Of a stretch of 34,430 nucleotides of DNA, positions 9,001-16,909 are shown in pieces. Positions within the stretch are counted from its first letter, which is position 1. Each line of letters begins with the position of its first letter. This DNA is from Oscillospiraceae bacterium (GTDB lineage Bacteria > Bacillota > Clostridia > Oscillospirales > Ruminococcaceae). Position numbers and translations under genes: made by a program. Location: NCBI GenBank assembly GCA_017473745.1, contig JAFUJP010000022.1, forward strand, positions 1 to 34,430. The letters are read 5' to 3'. Below the pieces are notes generated by a model. It was given only the letters and a program-made list of their open reading frames with translations, did not search any database and was not told where the DNA came from.

Positions 9001-9711
9001 TTAATCCGATCCATCTTTAATAAAATCTCTTATCTCTTCAACCGGGCCAGTGCTTTCTTTTTTTATGATTTTTATCCGATAGTCCTTAAGCCACATGAAA
9101 CCAATGGCGATTGAAAGCAAAGACCAAAGGTTACCCGCGGGCAAACCGAGAAGAAGGGGGGTGTTTTCTCCCCTGAACAAATTCAAAACAAATCTGGTTA
9201 CTCCGTAAATAATAAGATACCACGGATAAATCTTTCCTCTCCATTTATTGCTGAAAGCCATGGACATAAGCACTGCCATTACAATTGCAGCATTGACAAG
9301 TTCAATTATTTGGCTCGGAAAAAGAATTTCGCTCCCATCCTCAGCGATTTTAATAACCTTGCCTCCGCAGCACCCGTCAATAAGGCATTGATATTTCATT
9401 ATCGCAAGCATGATACATTCCGCCGGTGCACAAAAATCCATAAGTTCCCCATAAGGAATTTTCATCAGTTTTGCGATAAAAACAAACACAAGAGGAACAA
9501 TGAATACCGCACCGTAATATGAACGCCCGCCAAACCAAGAAGCCTCCACAAAAAACCATATATAAGTTCCTATGGTTCCGGTAACGGTGAGGATAAATGA
9601 AACCGGAATACTCTTCCAGATTTTCACTTCATAGCGCTTCATTAAAATCGCTATAAGCACAAGCATTGCTCCGGTTCCTATAAGAAGCGTTATTATTGTT
9701 TTAAGATTCAT
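9001..9711 (-). CDS. O: Lgt-family (prolipoprotein diacylglyceryl transferase-like) membrane protein with altered active site (236 aa)
   Basis: The start ATG 9711 follows a GGAG 8 bases upstream; the frame extends further but runs through a hairpin. Several hydrophobic helices are present. Lgt-family landmarks appear in order: GGRSYYGA (61-68) where Lgt has the SFHGG-type loop, IDGCCGG (111-117) in place of GRIGNFING, FPSQIIE (131-137) matching PSQLYE, and YGVTRFVLNLFR (169-180) matching the YG-x-x-RF-x-x-E-x-x-R end. The essential histidine of the HGG loop is replaced by tyrosine, and the Arg/Asn of the central signature is not evident. This is therefore probably a paralogue with a different or lost activity, not the housekeeping Lgt. 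Its place between N and P suggests it modifies or helps insert products of this locus; that is inference. Confidence 0.7.
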   Translation of the reverse strand: MNLKTIITLLIGTGAMLVLIAILMKRYEVKIWKSIPVSFILTVTGTIGTYIWFFVEASWFGGRSYYGAVFIVPLVFVFIAKLMKIPYGELMDFCAPAECIMLAIMKYQCLIDGCCGGKVIKIAEDGSEILFPSQIIELVNAAIVMAVLMSMAFSNKWRGKIYPWYLIIYGVTRFVLNLFRGENTPLLLGLPAGNLWSLLSIAIGFMWLKDYRIKIIKKESTGPVEEIRDFIKDGSD

Positions 9712-9726
9712 AATCATTTCTCCGCT

Positions 9727-9757
9727 TTCCGTGCCCCTTATGAAAAGGGGCACGGAA
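9727..9757 (-). other. 13-bp perfect hairpin between N and O
   Basis: TTCCGTGCCCCTT (9727-9739) pairs with AAGGGGCACGGAA (9745-9757) around a 5-base loop. On the transcribed strand it is followed by AGCGGAGAAATG, which contains the ribosome site of O and no T-run, so it is not a standard terminator. It may block exonuclease decay or tune expression of O. Confidence 0.75.
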
Positions 9758-9765
9758 TATAAAGA

Positions 9766-12700
9766 TTATTCAGGTTTTGTGTTGATGATTGTGATATCAT
9801 CAATATCTACTTCATAATCTACATTATTATGGGTCAAAATGAGCTTGGTTGCTTTAATAGTTCCCGCAGGTGTTATACTGTCGTTTCCGGTTACTTGATT
9901 CAAATAGCCTACCCATCTTAAACAATCACCGTCAGTAGCCCAAGAATAACTATCAACCCTATCTATTGTTTTACCATTATTATCTTTTCCAGTATATAGC
10001 TGTACTGTATTACCATTGCTTTCTGTAAACGTTAACGTTGCACTTCCCGCTTTTCCTATCCCGGAAAGATTGAGTGTAACACTCGTATGCGAATAGTTAT
10101 GATATGTTATACCGCAACTTGTTTCTGTAGAATGGCCAAAAACAACTGTTACTGTATTATCATTAGTGGAACTTCCGGTATGGTTGGTTCTTCCTGCAAT
10201 TGTAACCGCAGGCGTTACAGAACGTACAATAAAGCTCGGCACATTGTCAGGAAGTTCATTCGTAGTAGTGTCATCATATATCAAGGTTCTTCCTCCGGCA
10301 ACGACAGTCAATGTTGCCGGGGTATAATTACCGGCAAATTGAACAGACTGAGATTCTTTTTGTATGAAATGTGTTCCACTATTATCCGGTTCGAACTCCA
10401 ATGTAAATATACCATCCTGTGGGCTCACAACGTCTGATGTATAACCACCATATTTTTTCGCTTCACCGTCGTAGTTATAAGAAAGCTTAAGGCTCGTAAC
10501 ATTTATTTCCCTGTCTTCCCAGTCATAGATATCAACATTGATTCCACTTATAGCATGGTTTTCCATAAACGCACCGTTGAACTCTTGGGATTGGCCTGGT
10601 GCAAAGCTTACGGTAAAGGTTTCAACAACTTTCATTGCGGGACGGTCAGTGGCAACTTCTGTAATAACCATATAATCGTCTTCTTCGGTTATATAGTTTC
10701 CGTTGGTATCATAATAGTTCCAGACACGAACTTCTTTCATTTTCCATATTCCGTTCTGGGTTCCTATCTGCTTTCCTGTTTTTTTATCCGGAATAACAAA
10801 CTGCCATGTGGTGGTTTCCGAATCCGCTGGCAGGGGGGTTCCCTTGACTTCGTATTCATTACCATTTTCGTCTGTTATTATCGCCCAAACCGCCGCAGTT
10901 GCCGACTGTTTGATATTTACTTCCATCTTCGCATTGCCGGTGGGGTCAAAGGTATATTCAGATTTGTTGGTAATTCCCGCATAGCTTGGCGGTTCGGGAG
11001 ATATCATTGTGAAAGTTGTCGAGGTTGTTGCCATTGTAATGTCATTTCCTCCAACGCTCACTTTTCGGAATACCCATATACCGGGTCCGCCTGATTCCTC
11101 TGCTCTCAAATAACCTTCGTACTGCTCACTTACCGGGTTCCATTTAAGATCCGTATCCATTGTTTCAAGCGTTGAAGTGCTGAGGCTGTATGTCAGTTTT
11201 GCCCCGGTAAGGCCAAACATTTCCTCACCGGTGTTATCCATGATCTTTACCTGCATACTGAGCAGTTTCTCTTTATCTTCCATTTCACTGGGCGAATATT
11301 TGAATTCGTTAGGGCTTGTTGTATAAACCGCAACGCGCATACCAAGATATACTGTTGCTGTCTGCCAGAACTCAGCAGGAAGTTCAGAATATTCTCCATC
11401 CAGAACAAGATACTGCAAAGTATAGTCACCCGATGTAAGGAATGTTGCGGAACCCTCCCATTGCGACAAGGTTGAGTTATAGGTAAAATTGATACTTACA
11501 GCTGTTCCGTCTTCGCGAAGGAATCTTCCCTGAACAGTTTTCGGCATTTTTGCCTCATCACTTGACGCAAATTTAAGAGTCAGATCCACTTTGCTGGAAC
11601 TGTCTGCTGTCATAATGTTTATTTTGTTATCTGTCGCCTGAGTACAGGAAAGATGTGTTATTGTAAATCCGTTAACCTTTACCTCCGGCAGAGGATCAGA
11701 AGCAATCAAATATTCCTGACCGTCAATATAAACCGTTCTGAGAACATAACTTCCGGGAGCAGTAAATGTATAATCAGCTTCCCATGCGCCTTCCGCATTT
11801 TTAGTAAAAGTCATTACCTCCTCGCGCGAACCCTGAGTTGCGTTTATTTTACGCATGAAGAATGCTGTTACGCTGTTCTTTGGCTGCTCACCGTCGATAT
11901 TTACAATTACTTTTGTGGTCATCGGACCTGTTGCAGTATCAAAATCGAACTCTTTCTCAGTAACCGAGGCATAAATTTTGCGTTCCTGAACGGAAAGGTC
12001 TTCATCTTCTATAGGCTTCAATTCAAGGCTACTACCGAACTGGATGTTCAGCTGGCCCTGAATGTCCGCTGCTGCAAGAACATTTTCATTTGAAAGAGTA
12101 TTACCGTCAAGATACACAATAGCAGTAATCCTTTTCGGTACATTCTTTTCAAGCATTGTTATCGCCTGAACAGTATTTCCTTCGGAAATATTGCCGCCGT
12201 TACTGAGTACAAGAGGAACGATTACTCGGCCACTTTCCGCATAATACATGGATGTATCCATCTCTGCAACAGCAAGTTGACGACCAGTTTCTCCATCAAC
12301 AAATGCTACCTTCATAGACTTCAGAAGTTCAAGGCTTCGGGCCTGATCCTCTGGGCTGTCTGCATAATAGACATAGCAACTGCCGCTGCCCTGGGTTGTT
12401 GCATCAGTAGAAAGAAGGTTTCCGTCTTCAGCCCAAATACGGTTTTCGCCTTCATAACCGATTACAGTTATAATGGTTTTCATTTTCGGGGTAGGGTTTT
12501 CACCTTCGTCCAATGCAAATTCACTATAAGCATTTGCATCGTACCATTTTACTGTACCATCCTCGGTCGTTTTATATAAATCATAGGTCATTGTGACCGT
12601 TTGTTTTTCTGTGGTGGTTGTACCATCATCGTTTTCTATCTGCACATCCTCTTCCCATGTTCTTGTGAGTGTATAAAGCTCAACTTCCCTGCCGTTTGAA

Positions 12701-14304
12701 TCTCTTCCGGTATCAGGGACCTGATTTTCTTCAGTAAGAACATTTCCCTCCAGCGTCAGATAGCTGTTCTCGGCGTTAGTACGTACCCAAAGGTCAATTG
12801 CAAGGGCGTAAGTGTCCTGTGCCGTGGCCTGACCAACATCTGCACCCGCACCTGTATTCAATGTATCTGCGTAGGCAAGATCTTGCTGAAATTCCGAAGG
12901 GGTTGTCGCAGCTGTGATAAGAGTGGCATAAACAGTCGCATTTTGTTCACCGAGATTCATGGTGTTGACATACATTGTCGCCGTTATAGGAAGACCTATT
13001 TTACCATTACGGTTATCTGTCTTCGTAATCTTAATACCTGCGCCTATGCGTTGGTCAAAATTATAAAACACCCCATTTGTAAGAGTTACCGTACACTCTT
13101 TGTTCATGTAGTTCAAAGCACTTACAGGATTGCTGCTAAATTTATTCATAAATTGAGAAACTGTCTGTTCCTGTTCTCCATTAAATTTTAACAGACAGTC
13201 GTTGATATCAACAAGCTTATTGATTAAAACCTTCAATCCACTTGCTGTCCATCTTCGGTCACCGGATGCGTCAATTTCTTCCATTTTTATTTTCTGGCTT
13301 TTAAGCATATCATAGTCGCTTATAAACGTCTTCAAATTCGAGATTTTAACAGTCTTCCCATCCACGGTTGCTGCTATAAAATCATTGCCAGAAAATTTTG
13401 TTGCCGACAAAACGGCATTCATATCATACGTGGAATATTTTGTTGTGTCACCACCGTAAACAAGGTATAGTTCAAGATTCAAAAGGTTTGCCATTGCTTG
13501 AGCTTCTGTTTCAAAAGCTTCTATAAATGCGCCATACATTGCAATCAAAGAGTTAAGATCTTCTGAACTTACTTCCCTGTTAATATATTTATCCTCTGAA
13601 TTCAAGTTTGCAGTCATATGAATTCCAACCATGTTGGCTAAAGAGTTCATCCACTCAGCATTTTGAGTTATTTCAGTATATTGACCTGCTGCGCGAGCGT
13701 TTGCACTGCTGGCTGCATCTTTAAGTTCCAGATAATCCGCAGTGAATCCTTGCGCCTCTATTTTTGTTGACGAAATCGCTCTTACTCCAAGATTGTTTGT
13801 AATACCAAAATATCCAGGCAAATTCCCTTCTGGCGGTATCCATGAAGTATAAGAAAAATTGCTTGTCAATCTCTCAACTCGTCCATCGGATGTGTAAACT
13901 GCGCCGTAAAGAGGGCTTGTAAGCAATGCTGCCGTATTAAGCTGTGCCGGCTGCAATGTTAAATTCTCAAGGCCATAAGAATCGTCAGACAGATTTATAA
14001 GGTTACCCCAAGTGATGTTGGCAGCCGTCACGCTCTGGTCTTTCGCCGCGCTGGAATCACCCACTTTGGACTCAGCCGGCTCTTCGTTACTGGTTGCCAG
14101 CGCAATTTCAAGGTTGCCGTTGGCAGCAACGTTGGTGCTGACAGCCGTTACCTCCGGCCTTCTTGAAATTGTGAGCCATGCAAAGGAAGCCGAAGTGAGC
14201 ATGGAAATGGACACCACCAAAAGAAGAGCCACCGCCAAAACACGCTCCTTCAGCCCGGGAAGGGCCGCCTTATACGCTTCGATTCTTTTTTGTGTTTCTG
14301 TCAT
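9766..14304 (-). CDS. N: very large SipW-type surface protein, paralogue of D, with Ig-like C-terminal repeats (1512 aa)
   Basis: The start is ATG 14304, with AGGAGG 11 bases upstream overlapping the stop of M. A positively charged N-terminus and one membrane helix (about 22-42) lead to SFAWLTISRRPEVTAV, the SipW-type pattern. The next 150 residues parallel D: GANGNLEMAL in D is AANGNLEIAL here, and VTWGNLVDLS is ITWGNLINLS. A VRAISS/VRAVGA segment and a TGR-like middle part follow. Around residues 725-760 is IVYLDGNTLSNENV then LNIQF, the shared YLDG module. The remaining half is a series of beta-rich, Ig-like units with repeated 'GxYxLRxVxxDG' and 'GIWxxRxVxVxG' strings. No C-terminal membrane helix or sorting motif is visible, so it is likely released after cleavage or held by other subunits. 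It is probably a large accessory or tip subunit of the same structure as D. Confidence 0.8.
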   Translation of the reverse strand: MTETQKRIEAYKAALPGLKERVLAVALLLVVSISMLTSASFAWLTISRRPEVTAVSTNVAANGNLEIALATSNEEPAESKVGDSSAAKDQSVTAANITWGNLINLSDDSYGLENLTLQPAQLNTAALLTSPLYGAVYTSDGRVERLTSNFSYTSWIPPEGNLPGYFGITNNLGVRAISSTKIEAQGFTADYLELKDAASSANARAAGQYTEITQNAEWMNSLANMVGIHMTANLNSEDKYINREVSSEDLNSLIAMYGAFIEAFETEAQAMANLLNLELYLVYGGDTTKYSTYDMNAVLSATKFSGNDFIAATVDGKTVKISNLKTFISDYDMLKSQKIKMEEIDASGDRRWTASGLKVLINKLVDINDCLLKFNGEQEQTVSQFMNKFSSNPVSALNYMNKECTVTLTNGVFYNFDQRIGAGIKITKTDNRNGKIGLPITATMYVNTMNLGEQNATVYATLITAATTPSEFQQDLAYADTLNTGAGADVGQATAQDTYALAIDLWVRTNAENSYLTLEGNVLTEENQVPDTGRDSNGREVELYTLTRTWEEDVQIENDDGTTTTEKQTVTMTYDLYKTTEDGTVKWYDANAYSEFALDEGENPTPKMKTIITVIGYEGENRIWAEDGNLLSTDATTQGSGSCYVYYADSPEDQARSLELLKSMKVAFVDGETGRQLAVAEMDTSMYYAESGRVIVPLVLSNGGNISEGNTVQAITMLEKNVPKRITAIVYLDGNTLSNENVLAAADIQGQLNIQFGSSLELKPIEDEDLSVQERKIYASVTEKEFDFDTATGPMTTKVIVNIDGEQPKNSVTAFFMRKINATQGSREEVMTFTKNAEGAWEADYTFTAPGSYVLRTVYIDGQEYLIASDPLPEVKVNGFTITHLSCTQATDNKINIMTADSSSKVDLTLKFASSDEAKMPKTVQGRFLREDGTAVSINFTYNSTLSQWEGSATFLTSGDYTLQYLVLDGEYSELPAEFWQTATVYLGMRVAVYTTSPNEFKYSPSEMEDKEKLLSMQVKIMDNTGEEMFGLTGAKLTYSLSTSTLETMDTDLKWNPVSEQYEGYLRAEESGGPGIWVFRKVSVGGNDITMATTSTTFTMISPEPPSYAGITNKSEYTFDPTGNAKMEVNIKQSATAAVWAIITDENGNEYEVKGTPLPADSETTTWQFVIPDKKTGKQIGTQNGIWKMKEVRVWNYYDTNGNYITEEDDYMVITEVATDRPAMKVVETFTVSFAPGQSQEFNGAFMENHAISGINVDIYDWEDREINVTSLKLSYNYDGEAKKYGGYTSDVVSPQDGIFTLEFEPDNSGTHFIQKESQSVQFAGNYTPATLTVVAGGRTLIYDDTTTNELPDNVPSFIVRSVTPAVTIAGRTNHTGSSTNDNTVTVVFGHSTETSCGITYHNYSHTSVTLNLSGIGKAGSATLTFTESNGNTVQLYTGKDNNGKTIDRVDSYSWATDGDCLRWVGYLNQVTGNDSITPAGTIKATKLILTHNNVDYEVDIDDITIINTKPE

Positions 14305-14319
14305 TTTGTTAGGCACCTC

Positions 14320-16173
14320 CTAACTGCCAGACGGAAAAGCCGTCTGCGCTGAATAATTTATGAAAAAGGTTATCTTGGTTTCGTAAAAACAGATTCCTTC
14401 GTAATTCCATTTTAAATCAACTACGTAAGTTCCCGCCAGAGGGGTAAGGGTTTCTTCTGCCTTTATAACAAGGTTATGGATTTTGCTTTCAGCATCCGCC
14501 GTGTATATTGCCGAAATTCCGCTGTTGGCTTCATCCGAAGGAATCACCCGGCTGTAAACCAGTTCCTTTGGTTCGTTTATACTGAGGGTTAAAAAATCGA
14601 CGGTATATTCGAGAGAATAGCCGGAACCGTTTTGAGAAATCCATTCCGCAGGGAAGGTTATTTCGAGCGATTCGCCCGCGGCAAGAATCCTGCTTTTTTG
14701 TTCGGATACGGGAGGTTCTTCGGTTTCCGCTTCGGTTTCGGATTCTGCTTCCGCTTCTGATTCTTCTGCAAGCTGCATGGGCAGGCTTTCGGAAAGAACG
14801 GCGGTTTTGTAAGGTTCCATTGCGGCGAAGGCCGTTTCGGTTTTAGAATAGCCAACGGAAGTTTCGCCGGAGAAAGCTTCGACTGCAAGAACGAAGGAAG
14901 ATGCTTCGCTAAGGTTCGCGTTGCTGAAATCGAGAAGAAGGGAACCGGTTATTTCGCTTGCGGCGAAAAGCGGGATATAGCCGTTAGAGGAAATATACCA
15001 GCTTGCGCCGTTATCAAAGCTGAAGCGGGTGTAATCCGGAAAAGCGGCAAGGGTTCCGCCATTATCGAGCCCAAGCTTTATTGCGGTTGTTCCGCTTGTT
15101 CGGGTGAGCTTTGCGGGAAGTTTTTGTTTTTGGCCGAAAATTTTAACCGTTTCTATCTTCAGTTCGGAACCAAGCCAGCTTTCGGAAGAACCGGCTTCGT
15201 ATTGGTTTTCGCCGGAGAAATCTTCGGATTCGACTTCGGGAGGAGAAGAACCTTCGGCTTCTTCCGATTCGGTTCCTTCGGAAGGTTCGGTGTTTTCGGC
15301 GGATTCAGTGGATTCGCCGGTTTCGGTGGATTCGGAAGCTTCGGCTTCTTGATCCGCTGCAGCTTCGGCAGATTCGCCTTCAGTGGCCGGGGCATTTATC
15401 CCCGTAAAGGAGGGGGTTATTTTTGAAAGAGCATTTTGGGTTATGCCCGTTTGCGGCAAGGTTTTTTCGCCGGTGACGCCCGCATCGCCGGTTTCGGTTT
15501 CGGTTCCCGGTTCGGTTTCGCCTTCAGAAGGAGATTCGGGTTCGATGGGGGTTACGATATCTTCGCCGGTTTCGCCTTCGGAACCGGTGTTTTCGCCTTC
15601 GCCTGTTTCGGGTGAATTTGCCGAACCGCTTTGTGAACCGGAGCTTTCGGTCACTTTGGGAACAATTACCCGGAAGGTGCCTTGCAAATCGCCGAAGGAC
15701 ACGGCGACGTTTATTTCGATTTCTTCGTGAATCTGGGTTTTGGCAAAGGAAGTCGGCGTTATTGTAAGGGTTATTTCGGCGGGTTCGTTTGCTTTAAGGG
15801 CAAGCTTGTTTGATGCGGTGAGTTCGCTTCCGCCGGAAACGGCTTTTACGGTTATATAATCCGCATAGCCCGTTTCTTTTATCGCCCAGATAAGCGACCT
15901 TTCGGCATCCGCGGCGGATTTTACCGAAAAGGAAATTTGGGTTGGGTTTGCGCCTTCAAGAGAAAGATCACCAAGGAGCACCGTTACCGGCGGGGCGTTT
16001 TTCATAGCGAGGCAGTTGCTTTCCATTTCGGGCGAAGGTGCTTCGAGAACGGTGCGGACCGCAACGGTGTTGTTATAGCGGGCATAGGTATTGCCGACGG
16101 AAAGGCCCGCGCTTGCGGTGCAGACAAGCAAGGCAAGAAGAAGGCAATATATTTTTATTTTGTTGTTAAACAT
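14320..16173 (-). CDS. M: SipW-type surface protein with long acidic low-complexity linker (617 aa)
   Basis: A short membrane helix (IYCLLLALLVCTASAGLSVG, about 8-27) is followed by NTYARYNN (28-35), the TxARY version of a SipW-type processing site. Residues about 60-172 form a beta-rich domain with features of a secreted Ig-like fold. Residues about 175-345 are a Ser/Glu/Thr/Gly-rich linker. Inside this linker, at 239-243, lies LPQTG, which is not followed by a hydrophobic helix and so is unlikely to be a working sorting signal. Another beta-rich domain and a second acidic stretch (about 475-500) follow. The C-terminus ends TAFPSGS without an anchor. A ribosome site (AAGGGGG) lies 12-13 bases before the ATG. 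L upstream (45 bases) shares the TxARY signal, so L and M look like a pair. Function inferred as a minor subunit or spacer. Confidence 0.75.
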   Translation of the reverse strand: MFNNKIKIYCLLLALLVCTASAGLSVGNTYARYNNTVAVRTVLEAPSPEMESNCLAMKNAPPVTVLLGDLSLEGANPTQISFSVKSAADAERSLIWAIKETGYADYITVKAVSGGSELTASNKLALKANEPAEITLTITPTSFAKTQIHEEIEINVAVSFGDLQGTFRVIVPKVTESSGSQSGSANSPETGEGENTGSEGETGEDIVTPIEPESPSEGETEPGTETETGDAGVTGEKTLPQTGITQNALSKITPSFTGINAPATEGESAEAAADQEAEASESTETGESTESAENTEPSEGTESEEAEGSSPPEVESEDFSGENQYEAGSSESWLGSELKIETVKIFGQKQKLPAKLTRTSGTTAIKLGLDNGGTLAAFPDYTRFSFDNGASWYISSNGYIPLFAASEITGSLLLDFSNANLSEASSFVLAVEAFSGETSVGYSKTETAFAAMEPYKTAVLSESLPMQLAEESEAEAESETEAETEEPPVSEQKSRILAAGESLEITFPAEWISQNGSGYSLEYTVDFLTLSINEPKELVYSRVIPSDEANSGISAIYTADAESKIHNLVIKAEETLTPLAGTYVVDLKWNYEGICFYETKITFFINYSAQTAFPSGS

Positions 16174-16218
16174 GTTTTTTTATTGCTTCCCCCTTTCCCT
16201 TGTTGTTTTTTTGAATTA

Positions 16219-16878
16219 TTATTCTATAACTTCCGCAGTTACCCTGTATTCGAGCTGAGAAGAATTTTCGATTTGTGAAACGTTTGCGGTTATCTTAAAG
16301 GTGACGTATGAGAATTCGCCGCCTTTGAGATCCCAGAAAAGCTCTTTGCCGTTTTCATCAACAAAGGTGAAAACCCAGCCATCGCCATATTCGCTGTGAA
16401 GAATGGTGCCCGGATTTATTGTCTTTGCGGTTGCCGTTATGGTTTCGGGTTCTTCCGAACCTTCTTCCGCCGGAAGGACAAGGCTTATTTCGGCTGTTCC
16501 ATCCTTTTGCCAAAGGCCGGCCCCGCCGATCACGCAAAGGCGAACGCGAATAGTTTTATCTTCGCTTTCCGTTACGGTTTTGCCATTCGCTACGGTAAGA
16601 GTCAGGGCGGCGGTGTTCCCTTCTCTTTGCCATGAGAAAGTTTCGGCTTCGGCAAAGGTTATTTCTTCTTTTTCCGATTCGGATTCTTCCGAAAGCACCG
16701 TGATATTGCCGAGATACACTTTTGCATTTTCTTTTACTTCGAAAACAAGCGGATAATCGGCATCCGTGCGGTATCGGGCAAAGGTTGTTCCCACAGCGAG
16801 CACGGGAAAGGCCACGCAAAGAAGCAAAACCAAACCCAGCGAATACCACAGGGTGCTATTCATTTTTTTAGGGTTCAT
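16219..16878 (-). CDS. L: small SipW-type surface protein (219 aa)
   Basis: The start ATG 16878 has AAAGGAG 10 bases upstream. Residues 10-30 form a membrane helix (WYSLGLVLLLCVAFPVLAVG), followed by TTFARYRTDADYPLVFEV, the SipW-type site in its TxARY form. The rest, about 180 residues, is predicted all-beta and acidic, with paired segments such as AALTLTVANG, ISLVLPAEEG and VTFKITANVSQ. Its size and layout are close to the TasA/camelysin family (about 200-260 residues), so it is one of the best candidates for a simple fibre subunit. It lies 31 bases after K and 45 before M in the same series. No anchor or second membrane helix is present. Family membership rests on signal form and size, not on a fold that I can verify. 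Confidence 0.75.
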   Translation of the reverse strand: MNPKKMNSTLWYSLGLVLLLCVAFPVLAVGTTFARYRTDADYPLVFEVKENAKVYLGNITVLSEESESEKEEITFAEAETFSWQREGNTAALTLTVANGKTVTESEDKTIRVRLCVIGGAGLWQKDGTAEISLVLPAEEGSEEPETITATAKTINPGTILHSEYGDGWVFTFVDENGKELFWDLKGGEFSYVTFKITANVSQIENSSQLEYRVTAEVIE

Positions 16879-16909
16879 TTTTCGGTTTCTCCTTTGCGGG
16901 GCTTAAAAA

